A stretch of DNA of 64,000 nt from Kiritimatiellia bacterium (GTDB lineage: Bacteria > Verrucomicrobiota > Kiritimatiellia > RFP12 > UBA1067), in the NCBI GenBank assembly GCA_017403825.1, contig JAFRDO010000026.1, positions 1 to 64,000 of the forward strand. The letters are read 5' to 3'. This document shows positions 52,911 through 61,505 of this stretch, in pieces. Numbering within the stretch: position 1 is the stretch's first letter; every line of letters begins with the position of its first letter. Both the position numbers and the translations under genes were made by a program. Under the pieces are notes generated by a model. That model ran no database searches, was not told where the DNA came from, and was given only the letters and a program-made list of their open reading frames with translations.

Positions 52911-55409
52911 TCACTCATGCCGGAGAACTAGTTTCATGTTCCGAATCCAATACCGACACTTCGTCCCCATTGGATTGAACCCCAGCATGAAACTCTTTGT
53001 CCCGACGGCGGACGTCCTGGGGTCAGCCCCATTCAGCGTCACCTGAATCGTGTGCCAATCGCGCGTCGGCGGGTCGAAAGCCAGCCTCGACAGGCGACCG
53101 CCGATATTCAGTTGCAGCAGACAGTACCGCACGTCGTTCTCAATCTTGTCCTGTTCGAGCCGCGCCTCAAAGATCAGCATAACCGCCTTGTCCATCGACT
53201 CGCGAGGCAAGTCGAGTTCATGTTCCGGATATATCCACCGATCCTTCTTCAAGTTATCCGACCAGTCGCAGTCAAAGCACACGGAGGACTCCTTTGCATC
53301 CCAGAACATCTTCGACCGACCAGCCGTATCGTTCGGACGCCAGAAGTCTAAACGCTCCGATGGAAGATTGACAACCTCGCACGACGCAAGAAAACGTGCC
53401 ATGTCCCGAACAGTCGCAACAAGTCGCGACGTACGCTTCCCGTCAAAGACACCCGAGACCGTGACATCCGAAGCAATCGGCGCATCGGATGGAAATGACA
53501 ACGCAGCATGCACGGCAACCTTCGCCCACGGCGGAACCGTCAAAGCATTGGGCAATCCGGATACGTTGGCTCCAGCAACCTTCAGGCAACCAGTCTTCTG
53601 ACGACCCGACAGGTTCCATACCGTCAGATCGACACGGCCAGTCTTCGACTGCGCCATGAGATCGACGGCAGCCTTTTCCGCATCAAGCGAAAAATCGGCC
53701 GGATGGAAGTCTGCCGACACGACAACCGTCAGGTCTTCGTCTTCCGCAGGAACGGGATTTTCCACGGCGCCCTGCGCCCGGGCCGGCACGTCAACGGGGA
53801 AATCGGCCAGTCCATCGACATAAGTCACGTAGCGGCAGATCGGCAAATCCAACCGTCCCCCGACGGCCTCCATCTTCTGTGGCGTCCCACACCAGTTCGC
53901 CACCGCATACGTACCATCCGCCACAGGAAGCGAAACCTGCCGCGTGAGAGAATCCATCTGAGATGCCGAGATGTCGGCCGGCTTGCGCACTGTCGTGTCG
54001 CCGGGCGACACCGTCCACAAGGCCAACGAACGAGTCCCGTCCGGTTGCTCGTACACGTAGCACCGAATTGCCTTGTCCAGCGTCCGCATGCCCAGCAGTC
54101 GCGCCGCGCCCAAGTGTTCGGTGACGGCAGAGACGGCAGCATAGATTGGCTTGACGCTTCCATCCCGCCGCTGCATACCATAGTCCGTTCCGTCGCTTTC
54201 GTTGAATGCGCCAAACGTAAAAAGATAGAAGCGCGAGACGCCAAGCATCTGCATTCCCAGGTAATCTTTTACCGCCATCTCCGCCAGAACCAGCTCTTGA
54301 GAAAAGGAATGCGCCTTACGCCCCGGCATGATGCTTATACCTGATGGCGAGCCTTCGAGCGATGTCGTTGATTCGGTAATCCACACCTGCCGGCCCGAGA
54401 TGCCCGCCTTCTCCAAAAGACCATGCACATCCGCCATGAAACCGGGGAATGTTGCAAGCGGATCGTAAACGTGAAAATTGAAGACATTTGAATATTTGGC
54501 CAAGTCATTCTGAAACATCTTCACATGGAACGGGCTTCCCGGACGCTTGCTCGTCGATCCGTTCAGGACCGGACGATCCGCATCCGCCGCCTTGAACCCA
54601 AGGTATGCCGCTTTCATAGCCGCCGCATAGGCCCAGACGGAACCATGCCAAAAACTAATGTCTGGCTCGTTCCAAAATTCCCAGGCATCCATAGCCACGC
54701 CGAAGGTCGTGCCGACATCGCGGCAGAACCGATAAACCTGAAGAAGATCCTTGGCAGACGCACCGTCGTCGCTCACGTATGAAGGTGAATCATGAAACAT
54801 CCCAAGCAGGGAAATTCCGCGCGCACGCGCCTGTTTCGCATTGTCGAGATAGCGTCCCCAGGCATATTTCCCCGGGCTGTTGCTCACTTCTCGAGAACGC
54901 AGTCGCTCGCGTACACGGTCAAGGCCGCAAAGGCGAATCAAGTCAAGGCAGGCCGTGTAACTGTTCGTCCCATACCAGTTCTCGACGTAATGATCAAGCG
55001 AACAGACCCACGAGAGCGCCGCATCCGTCGCAAAATAGGGATTCTCCGACTTCCGCCGCGTCTGCGGATCGGGGACAACGCAGAAAGACCCCTCGCGAAC
55101 GGCCTTCGTACCGCCATCAACCGACACGAAGTAATAGCCTTTCGGACGGGTTCCTAGTGACAGTTCGCCAGTCTTTGGCCAAAGCCCTTCGGCAATTGGA
55201 CGCTTTGACCAGTCGCACAACGTCCAGCGCACGGATCCCACATCTTCCGACAGCCTCAACCTGACGGTTTCGCCCTCGACAAAGACGTTACCGCGTGCCG
55301 ACGTCTGGATGCGAGGCGGCAATATCGCCGGAGAGCCATCAAGACGCCCACTGAACAACATCAGCAGGACGAGGACTATCACTCTCGCCGCTTTCCTATA
55401 GCGTCTCAT
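52911..55409 (-). CDS. Secreted GH39-like clan GH-A glycosidase with C-terminal beta domains
   Basis: About 832 residues from ATG 55409 (MRRYRKAARVIVLVLLMLFSG is the signal); an in-frame TTG at 55427 is less likely. After a beta domain (RGNVFVEGETVRLRLSEDVG), a TIM barrel has LDLIRLCGLDRVRERLRSREV, the clan A acid/base in DAWEFWNEPDISFW (Glu near 245) and nucleophile in QVWITESTTSLEG (Glu near 344), then VSRFYLFTFGAFNES. The C-terminal 350 residues are beta domains with a carbohydrate-binding look. GH39 acts on beta-xylosides or related sugars, but other clan A families fit too. It follows the beta-solenoid stop by 19 nt and is probably co-transcribed with it. Confidence 0.83.
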   Translation of the reverse strand: MRRYRKAARVIVLVLLMLFSGRLDGSPAILPPRIQTSARGNVFVEGETVRLRLSEDVGSVRWTLCDWSKRPIAEGLWPKTGELSLGTRPKGYYFVSVDGGTKAVREGSFCVVPDPQTRRKSENPYFATDAALSWVCSLDHYVENWYGTNSYTACLDLIRLCGLDRVRERLRSREVSNSPGKYAWGRYLDNAKQARARGISLLGMFHDSPSYVSDDGASAKDLLQVYRFCRDVGTTFGVAMDAWEFWNEPDISFWHGSVWAYAAAMKAAYLGFKAADADRPVLNGSTSKRPGSPFHVKMFQNDLAKYSNVFNFHVYDPLATFPGFMADVHGLLEKAGISGRQVWITESTTSLEGSPSGISIMPGRKAHSFSQELVLAEMAVKDYLGMQMLGVSRFYLFTFGAFNESDGTDYGMQRRDGSVKPIYAAVSAVTEHLGAARLLGMRTLDKAIRCYVYEQPDGTRSLALWTVSPGDTTVRKPADISASQMDSLTRQVSLPVADGTYAVANWCGTPQKMEAVGGRLDLPICRYVTYVDGLADFPVDVPARAQGAVENPVPAEDEDLTVVVSADFHPADFSLDAEKAAVDLMAQSKTGRVDLTVWNLSGRQKTGCLKVAGANVSGLPNALTVPPWAKVAVHAALSFPSDAPIASDVTVSGVFDGKRTSRLVATVRDMARFLASCEVVNLPSERLDFWRPNDTAGRSKMFWDAKESSVCFDCDWSDNLKKDRWIYPEHELDLPRESMDKAVMLIFEARLEQDKIENDVRYCLLQLNIGGRLSRLAFDPPTRDWHTIQVTLNGADPRTSAVGTKSFMLGFNPMGTKCRYWIRNMKLVLRHE

Positions 55410-55428
55410 CACAAACGCTATGCCCAAA

Positions 55429-57783
55429 CTACCGAAAGATAAGCGTCATGCCGCGGTGCTCAAACCGAGCCAGCAAAGTCACACTGCCGTCAGAATTCGT
55501 GTGCGGTTCGACGATTCGAGTGAAACCTTGGTACTTGGGAAGGCTGAACTTGAGGTTCTCTGCCGCTTCAGGCAAGACCGTGCAGATCGGCAGAACGAGC
55601 TCATTCGCCAGTGTCGACTGTCCAGACGGAAGTTTAATCTCGACCGGAATGACACCATCTGACGCAGTCGTCGTCAATGGCGTCGCCCATCGCGTCGCAA
55701 CAAATCCCGTCTCCGTCATGCCGGGCGCCGTTGGATACGCATCCAAGACAAGTTTCGTGCCTGAAGCGAAGGTAATCGCCATGCCATTGACGGCGTTTGT
55801 AGCCGTGATCTTGAGCGCTCCTTCGTTGATCATCACGACATTCTTCCCATCCTCTGGATCAGACGCAGGATTTCCATCTGTGAAACGCGCTTCTCCGCCA
55901 AGAACAAGCGTACCCGTACCGCTCTTGATGATTTCGCCGGACAACGTCAGAGGCACGTTGATTTCAAAGACAGCACCCGGCGTGACTTGAAACTGGGCAC
56001 CAGATTCCACGAACATCCCGCGCGTCGGTTCAGAGAACGAAACAACAGAATCCGACACAAAGACTTTACCGTAGCAATTGATATGGAAAGACTTCCACGC
56101 CGTCGTCCCGACATACGTACCGCCCAGCGCATTTCCGTTTGTGATGGAAAGCGTCATGTACTTGCCGTCGCTGACTTTGGGGAACGATGCGTTGGCTGTC
56201 GACGTCAGGCTCAGGTTGCCTCCAAAGTCGGAGTTGTCGCCGTACAAGTCGAACTTTGAAACCGGGTTGCTGTGTGTCGGCGATGTGGTCAGTGCCAAAT
56301 CAACCGAACCATGAATGTCACCGCAGACGGAAATCTTCGTGTTTTGGAAGGCAAAAAGTTCAAATGCCTCTCCGCCGTTGTCATACAGGTAAATCGGCCC
56401 GCACAGCTTGCCGGTACCGCCCGCATAACTATCGACCTCAGACCCGCCAAAGAGAATCCAACGCGCCATCGTAACCGAGTCCGCCTGATTGTAGATGTTT
56501 TTGCCGGGTTCAAGGACAAATGTCATGTTCGTGAAAGAATACTCGCGCTGATTGTTCCGATGCCAAAGAATCAGCTCCTTGGAGTAGAGGACACCCTCTG
56601 CATCGGCTCCAGGACAACCAGGCGGCGTTACCCAATAGTCCGATTCGGTAACACCCGACGAAAACGCCGACTGAGCCGCATTGGCCGTTCCGTTTGCCTT
56701 CTTCATCGTATAGACCGTCTTGCCCCCGCTGATGTCATAAAGGGCCGACACGATTTTCCCGCCCGTCACGTCCGGGTCGTCTTCAACGACAACGGCTCCC
56801 ATCGGATACGGTCCGATCATCGGTCCCGCCGAATACTCCGGCAACTTCAGACCGGAGAAATCTGGGTTTCTGGCGGCCGCCGTAGCCGACAACTTAAAGA
56901 GCCCTATCTTGGTGGATTTCGACAGGTCAGTCACACCAGACGGCGACGTGTTGTCCCATGCCAACGTCACATTGTTGCCAACGACAATCTCATCCAAGAT
57001 CGTCACGGGCGCACTCAAGTTTGTGCCGAACATACGGATGGTTATCTTCGCCCCGTCCTGCAATTCCAACGCGCCCAGCGTTGTCCACCCCCAGGTGTTC
57101 TCGTTGTTGTAGAACCAACCACCGTTCTTGACGACAATTCGGCCGGGGATTGTCATTGGATTCGTCTTGATGATGAACTCCAGGTTCGTTTCGACAATCG
57201 CACTTCCATAAAAGTTCGACCAGTCTCCGTAAACGCAGAAAATCTGGAACGAAGAAGCAGACGTTCCAAACGAAGCCCCAGTGCCCGATGCGCTCTCGAA
57301 GGTCGCATACAGGTCATATCGGTTGCTCGAACTCGGACGAATGAAGGTTGTTGGCGTCTCCTCGTCTGCCTCAATGACAACCTTTCCATCAATCTTCGAG
57401 GTCGCCTCCCATTCATACAGCGATCCAGATAGCATACGCAACTCCGGCCAGGTCACTGTCTTGTTTGATCCGACACGCTGGAGAACCTTTCCAGCACAGG
57501 CAATCATCTTTCCGCCAAAAGTCATGTCGGTAGATGGATAGGCTATCAGCTGCTTGCCAGAGGGAATGAAATACGTCTTGTTGCTGCCTGTCTCATCTGG
57601 CCTTGCACCATCGCTCCAGTGTTCACCGCGCGTGAAGGAGCAGAACTGGCCATCGTCTTGAGTTATCATATAGACGTCACAGTCCGACTGCTGCGTCTCC
57701 GCCTTCAGCGAACACATGGCGGCGACACCTGTCATCAGACAGAATACCGTGCGCATGTGCATAACAACCTCTTTCGCTTTCAT
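55429..57783 (-). CDS. Secreted beta-solenoid (PATR-repeat) protein 3
   Basis: 784 residues; MKAKEVVMHMRTVFCLMTGVAAMCSLKA is the signal, from ATG 57783 with AAGGAAAACG upstream (ATG 57759 is also possible). The repeated part includes the autotransporter-associated motif GEIIKSGTGTLVLGG near 640, with NALGGTYVGTTAW and GKVFVSDSVVSFSEPTRGMFVESG before it. The protein ends HRGMTLIFR, like the other two solenoid proteins, but lacks their 250-residue conserved domain and any beta-barrel. It heads the operon with the GH39-like gene and is divergent from the XylR-type regulator. Confidence 0.83.
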   Translation of the reverse strand: MKAKEVVMHMRTVFCLMTGVAAMCSLKAETQQSDCDVYMITQDDGQFCSFTRGEHWSDGARPDETGSNKTYFIPSGKQLIAYPSTDMTFGGKMIACAGKVLQRVGSNKTVTWPELRMLSGSLYEWEATSKIDGKVVIEADEETPTTFIRPSSSNRYDLYATFESASGTGASFGTSASSFQIFCVYGDWSNFYGSAIVETNLEFIIKTNPMTIPGRIVVKNGGWFYNNENTWGWTTLGALELQDGAKITIRMFGTNLSAPVTILDEIVVGNNVTLAWDNTSPSGVTDLSKSTKIGLFKLSATAAARNPDFSGLKLPEYSAGPMIGPYPMGAVVVEDDPDVTGGKIVSALYDISGGKTVYTMKKANGTANAAQSAFSSGVTESDYWVTPPGCPGADAEGVLYSKELILWHRNNQREYSFTNMTFVLEPGKNIYNQADSVTMARWILFGGSEVDSYAGGTGKLCGPIYLYDNGGEAFELFAFQNTKISVCGDIHGSVDLALTTSPTHSNPVSKFDLYGDNSDFGGNLSLTSTANASFPKVSDGKYMTLSITNGNALGGTYVGTTAWKSFHINCYGKVFVSDSVVSFSEPTRGMFVESGAQFQVTPGAVFEINVPLTLSGEIIKSGTGTLVLGGEARFTDGNPASDPEDGKNVVMINEGALKITATNAVNGMAITFASGTKLVLDAYPTAPGMTETGFVATRWATPLTTTASDGVIPVEIKLPSGQSTLANELVLPICTVLPEAAENLKFSLPKYQGFTRIVEPHTNSDGSVTLLARFEHRGMTLIFR

Positions 57784-57816
57784 TTCGTTTTCCTTTGCTT
57801 TTTAAAGGCGGAATAT

Positions 57817-57822
57817 ATTATA
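57817..57822 (-). promoter_or_regulatory. -10 box TATAAT of the beta-solenoid/GH39-like operon
   Basis: TTGTATAATATAT on the minus strand. The sequence 17 nt upstream of it (TGAGAA at 57845-57840) is a poor -35 and abuts the first direct repeat, as expected for an activator-dependent promoter. The leader has AAGGAAAACG before ATG 57783. Confidence 0.62.
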
Positions 57823-57843
57823 CAACATGGACCAGCGATTTCT

Positions 57844-57880
57844 CATTTGAAATATTTGCAAATTCATTTAAAATATTTGC
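57844..57880. promoter_or_regulatory. Direct repeat, candidate operator for the XylR-type regulator
   Basis: CATTTGAAATATTTGC (57844-57859) and CATTTAAAATATTTGC (57865-57880) differ at one base of 16 and start 21 bp apart, that is, two helical turns. They sit between the divergent promoters, the nearer copy overlapping the -35 position of the solenoid operon by about 2 bp. AraC-family dimers such as AraC and XylR bind direct repeats spaced about 21 bp apart in this position. Confidence 0.72.
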
Positions 57881-57913
57881 CGATACCATCTATACAGCCC
57901 GACTGTAATTTAG

Positions 57914-57919
57914 TATAGT
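57914..57919 (+). promoter_or_regulatory. -10 box TATAGT, leaderless start of the XylR-type regulator
   Basis: TTTAGTATAGTATGTCGTCATG: TATAGT ends 8 nt before ATG 57928, with no ribosome binding site. Confidence 0.6.
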
Positions 57920-57927
57920 ATGTCGTC

Positions 57928-59085
57928 ATGCGGAAGATAGGCATTCTCATAGAACGGCAGAGGGCGTTTGGACGCCAACTCTGTTCGGGCATCGTCCAGC
58001 ATGCGCAGACGTGCGACGCTTGGTCGCTCACCATGCTCGACTGGGATGACCTCACATACACGTCGCGCCTCAAGGGATTCGATGGATTCATCGTACGCGT
58101 AATCAACGATGAAATCGCCAAGACTTTCGCTCAGACAGGGAAGCCCTTGGTGGATGTATTCGAGGGTTGCGCCTCTCAACCGTTCGTGAAGGTGATCCAG
58201 GACGCCACAGGCATTTCCCAGTTTGCTGCCAGGCACTTCATCCAGCACCACTTCACGACGTTCGGCTTTTTCGGACACGAGGGGATGGCGTATTCGGACA
58301 TGAGACGCCTTGCGTTCGTCGAGTGCTTGCGACTGCATCACATGGGATGTTTCATCTACAATACGCCAGCTTCCGCCATACGGAATTTCGAGTACAATGT
58401 CATGACGAAGGAGAAGTACTCTGCTGATTCAGAAGAACGCTCCATCGCAAAATGGGTCAGGAAACTTCCCAAGCCGGTTGCCGTATTCTGCTCGCACGAC
58501 CTGCGCGCCTATCAGCTGATAAAGGTTTGCCGCGAAATCGGAGTCGCCGTGCCGACAGAGGTCGCCGTCCTCGGAGTCGATGACGACGAGCTCCTGTGCA
58601 ACTTCACGGACCCCACGATTTCCAGCATCGATCCGAACGCATGCGGGATAGGGTGCAAGGCTGCCGAGACGCTTGCCGCGCTCATGGACGGCGCGGACTG
58701 TCCGCCCTTGATCCGCGTAAAGCCAACGCGGCTGGTCGAACGCAAGTCGACGGCAATCTTCCCGCTAGACCCGCCATGGCTCTCGGATGCGCTTGTGTTC
58801 ATTCGCGCCAACGTGCGCAAGCGGCTGTCAGCATTGGATGTCTATCGGCATGTAGGCCGTTCCCACACTGTGGTGAACGACGCTTTCAGGCAGGTTCTCG
58901 GCACAACCGTGTCGAAAGAAATCGCAAACGTACGGCTCAGGGAAGCCCATCGGCTGGTCACGACCACCGACCTTTCGATGTCCGAGATCAGTGAACGCTC
59001 CGGCTTCGCGTCAGTGCAGTACTTCACGCGTTCCTTCACCGCTGCGCACGGGATATGCCCGTCCATGCTCAGGGATGCGACTTGA
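57928..59085 (+). CDS. XylR-type AraC-family transcriptional regulator
   Basis: 385 residues. The N-terminal 270 residues have the periplasmic-binding fold used by LacI/XylR (MRKIGILIERQRAFGRQLCSGIVQHAQ; AVFCSHDLRAYQLIKVCREIGVAVPTEVAVLGVDDDELLCNFTDPTISSIDPN). The C-terminal 95 residues contain two HTH helices of AraC type (LSALDVYRHVGRSHTVVNDAFRQVLGTTVSKEIANVRLREAHRL; MSEISERSGFASVQYFTRSFTAAHGICPSMLR). It should sense a sugar from the glycans degraded by the divergent operon and activate it. The stop overlaps the convergent pyrC stop by 17 bp. Confidence 0.9.
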   Translation: MRKIGILIERQRAFGRQLCSGIVQHAQTCDAWSLTMLDWDDLTYTSRLKGFDGFIVRVINDEIAKTFAQTGKPLVDVFEGCASQPFVKVIQDATGISQFAARHFIQHHFTTFGFFGHEGMAYSDMRRLAFVECLRLHHMGCFIYNTPASAIRNFEYNVMTKEKYSADSEERSIAKWVRKLPKPVAVFCSHDLRAYQLIKVCREIGVAVPTEVAVLGVDDDELLCNFTDPTISSIDPNACGIGCKAAETLAALMDGADCPPLIRVKPTRLVERKSTAIFPLDPPWLSDALVFIRANVRKRLSALDVYRHVGRSHTVVNDAFRQVLGTTVSKEIANVRLREAHRLVTTTDLSMSEISERSGFASVQYFTRSFTAAHGICPSMLRDAT

Positions 59086-60169
59086 CGCTGCCGGCTACCG
59101 GCCAGCAGGAGAACTTCATCCCGCCATAAGGACAGTTCCTGGAAAGCGTCGCGAAAGACCCGAGGTCAACGACGTGCGGTTCGCCTGTCTCTACGGCCGT
59201 CTCGCACAAGCCTTCGCACGCGCCGGGCGGCAGTATGCTAAGCGGCATGTCGTGCCATGCGGCGGCCCAGCGCTCAACCGGCATGCCTTCCTCCTCGACC
59301 ATCACTCCATATGTGATCGGAATCGCCGTCTCAAGCCCTACGATGCCGTTTGCAGCCGCCGCAAATCCGCCCGACTTCGCGGCGGCCGGGTGCGGAGCGT
59401 GGTCTGTCGCGAACATGAGCAGACCCTCCTTCACGGCCTTCCGCAGCTCAGCACGGTCTTCGCGGGTTCCAAGCGGAGGAGCCATCTTGAAGTTCGCATC
59501 GTCCGCCGCAAGGTCATCGCACGTCAGGAGCAGGTGGTGCGGCGTTGCCTCCGCAGTGACCGGCAGGCCCTCGCGCCTCGCGTTCCTGACGAGCTCCACG
59601 CCCTCTGCCGTGGAAATGTGCTGAACGTGCAAGCGGCACCCGGTCGCGCGGCAAAGCGAAAGGTCGCGGCGAATGGCGTCCGCCTCGGCGGACGCCGGAA
59701 CGGTGCGCAGTCCCAGCCGCCTGGCGAGGGCGCAGTCGCGGATCACGCCGTCCGTCTTCGGCAGGGCATGCTGACATACGACCATGCCAAGCGCGGCAGC
59801 CCGCTTCATCGCCTCTTCCATGACGCGGTCGGCGGCGACGTAAGAGCCGTCATCAGTGAAGAACGCCGCTCCGGCCGCCGCCAGAGATTCAAGGTCCGCA
59901 ACTTCTTCGCCGCGCCTTCCTTTCGTGATGCAGGCGGAAGGCAGAAGGACAACCTCCGGTCTCCCGCATTCCGCCGCCTTGCGCTGGTATGCGATGAGTT
60001 CGGGCGAGTCGCAGGCGGGAGCGGTGTTCGGCATGGTTACGACCGCCGCAAAGCCGCCGCGACGCGCCGCGGCAAGTCCGCTCGCCGTAGTCTCCGCCTC
60101 GGGCACTCCCGGATCGCGGAAATGCACGTGAACGTCGATGAATCCCGGAAATCTGAATTGCGTCGTCAT
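59069..60169 (-). CDS. pyrC: Dihydroorotase, class I type, N-terminally short
   Basis: 366 residues from ATG 60169, coupled to the M16 stop by TGATG. It begins at the metal-binding site: FIDVHVHFRDPG by residue 16, then MPNTAPACDSPE, FFTDDGSYV and the catalytic FATDHAPH. It matches class I dihydroorotases, which are usually 420-430 residues with about 45 residues of N-terminal beta-sandwich before HxH. That part is absent here and no in-frame upstream codons restore it. It may be a functional short form or a DHO-like protein. It catalyses ring closure of carbamoyl-aspartate in pyrimidine synthesis. Confidence 0.85.
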   Translation of the reverse strand: MTTQFRFPGFIDVHVHFRDPGVPEAETTASGLAAARRGGFAAVVTMPNTAPACDSPELIAYQRKAAECGRPEVVLLPSACITKGRRGEEVADLESLAAAGAAFFTDDGSYVAADRVMEEAMKRAAALGMVVCQHALPKTDGVIRDCALARRLGLRTVPASAEADAIRRDLSLCRATGCRLHVQHISTAEGVELVRNARREGLPVTAEATPHHLLLTCDDLAADDANFKMAPPLGTREDRAELRKAVKEGLLMFATDHAPHPAAAKSGGFAAAANGIVGLETAIPITYGVMVEEEGMPVERWAAAWHDMPLSILPPGACEGLCETAVETGEPHVVDLGSFATLSRNCPYGGMKFSCWPVAGSVKSHP

Positions 60170-61419
60170 CACTGGCCGGCATTGCCCCCGTTTGGTACGA
60201 CGAAACTGACGGAACGCGACTCCGGGCGAACAATGGCCTGCGCCACCGCAAGGACGTCGGCGGCCGTGACCGCACGGATTCCCTCGACCTGCTCCTCCGG
60301 CTTCACAAGCCGCCCGAACGAAAGAAGCGTCTGCCCGCAGAAGAAAAGCTTGGAAGTTACCTTCTCGTGCGCAAGGCGGAAGTTCCCGATCAGGAACTCC
60401 TTGGTGCGGCGAAGCTCGACGGACGACACCTGCCGCGTGCAGATGCGCGCAAGCTCGCGGTCTATCGTGCGCAGCGCGGCATCTTTCTTCCCTGGGTCGA
60501 CGCCGGCCGCCACGGTCCACATGCCTGCATCGCTGAAGAACTGCATGCGGGAGGAGATGTCGTAGCTAAGTCCGCGCTTCTCCCGCACCTCCTGGAAGAG
60601 CCGTGACGACATACCGCGCCCCATCAAGGCGTCGAATACCGTCGCAGCATACTTGCGCTGATCGCGGATTCCGAAAGTCCTATAGCCCAGGGCTAGCTGC
60701 GCCTGCTGAACGTCGCGGGAAACGGTCTGCTCCGGAACGACACGGCCGCGCGGCGCAGGCCGAGCAAAGGAGGCCGCGGAAGCCCGGCGAAACGAACCGA
60801 GGCGTTTGGAAACCTCGCGCATGGCCACATCGGGATCGAAATTGCCGACGACGGCGGCGACCGTGTTCCCTGGCAGGTAGTGCGAACGGATATAGCGCTT
60901 GAGGTCGGCGGGACGCATCGGCACAAGCGACGCGGCGCTGCCTGCGACCGGCGCCCCGAGGCGGTTGCCGGGAAAGAGGTTGCGCTGCAGGTTCTCGAAC
61001 GCCACGGAGTCCGGCTCGTCGGCGTACATCTTGATCTCTTCAAGCACCACGCCCTTTTCCCGCACGAACTCGTCTGCCGGAATCGACGCATGGAGGTACA
61101 TGTCTGTGAGAATGTCCACGGCTTCGGCAAGGCAGTCGTCGGGCATGTGCGCGAAGTAGCAGGTGGCTTCCTCGCCGGTACATGCGTTGACATTGCCGCC
61201 GCGCCCCTCTATGGCCTGGGTTATCTGCAGCGGGGTACGCGTCGGCGTTCCCTTGAAAAGCATGTGCTCGATGAAGTGAGAGATTCCGGCCGTCTCAGCC
61301 GTCTCGTGGCGCGAGCCGGATGCTATGAACAGCCCGAACGCGATAGACTCCGCCTCGCACGGCAACAACGCTACGCGCAACCCGTTCGCCAGTTTCCTCA
61401 GTTCAATCTCAGACGTCAT
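60169..61419 (-). CDS. M16-family zinc metallopeptidase
   Basis: 416 residues from ATG 61419 (MTSEIELRKLANGLRVALLP), with AGGAGG upstream. Zinc motif HFIEHMLFKGT near residue 50 (HxxEH, inverted) and the distal Glu in VVLEEIKMYADEPD; the C-terminal M16 half has MGRGMSSRLFQEVREKRGLSYDISS. It is the processing-peptidase-like single-chain class typical of bacteria (PqqL or YmxG-like). No signal peptide is present. Role: peptide degradation, precise substrate unknown. Confidence 0.92.
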   Translation of the reverse strand: MTSEIELRKLANGLRVALLPCEAESIAFGLFIASGSRHETAETAGISHFIEHMLFKGTPTRTPLQITQAIEGRGGNVNACTGEEATCYFAHMPDDCLAEAVDILTDMYLHASIPADEFVREKGVVLEEIKMYADEPDSVAFENLQRNLFPGNRLGAPVAGSAASLVPMRPADLKRYIRSHYLPGNTVAAVVGNFDPDVAMREVSKRLGSFRRASAASFARPAPRGRVVPEQTVSRDVQQAQLALGYRTFGIRDQRKYAATVFDALMGRGMSSRLFQEVREKRGLSYDISSRMQFFSDAGMWTVAAGVDPGKKDAALRTIDRELARICTRQVSSVELRRTKEFLIGNFRLAHEKVTSKLFFCGQTLLSFGRLVKPEEQVEGIRAVTAADVLAVAQAIVRPESRSVSFVVPNGGNAGQ

Positions 61420-61444
61420 TGTCGGAATTGACCTCCTGTAGATT

Positions 61445-61481
61445 GTATTATACCATTTAGCACCGCGGTTTGGTATAATAC
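61445..61481. promoter_or_regulatory. Mirror-image divergent extended -10 promoters
   Basis: GTATTATACCA (61445-61455) and TGGTATAATAC (61471-61481) form a perfect 11-bp inverted repeat. The minus copy has TATAAT at 61452-61447 for the M16-pyrC operon, and the plus copy TATAAT at 61474-61479 for the sialate esterase gene. The two hexamers are only 21 bp apart, so each overlaps the other's -35 zone. Confidence 0.78.
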
Positions 61482-61505
61482 GCACCACACAAAGAAAGGA
61501 ACAAA

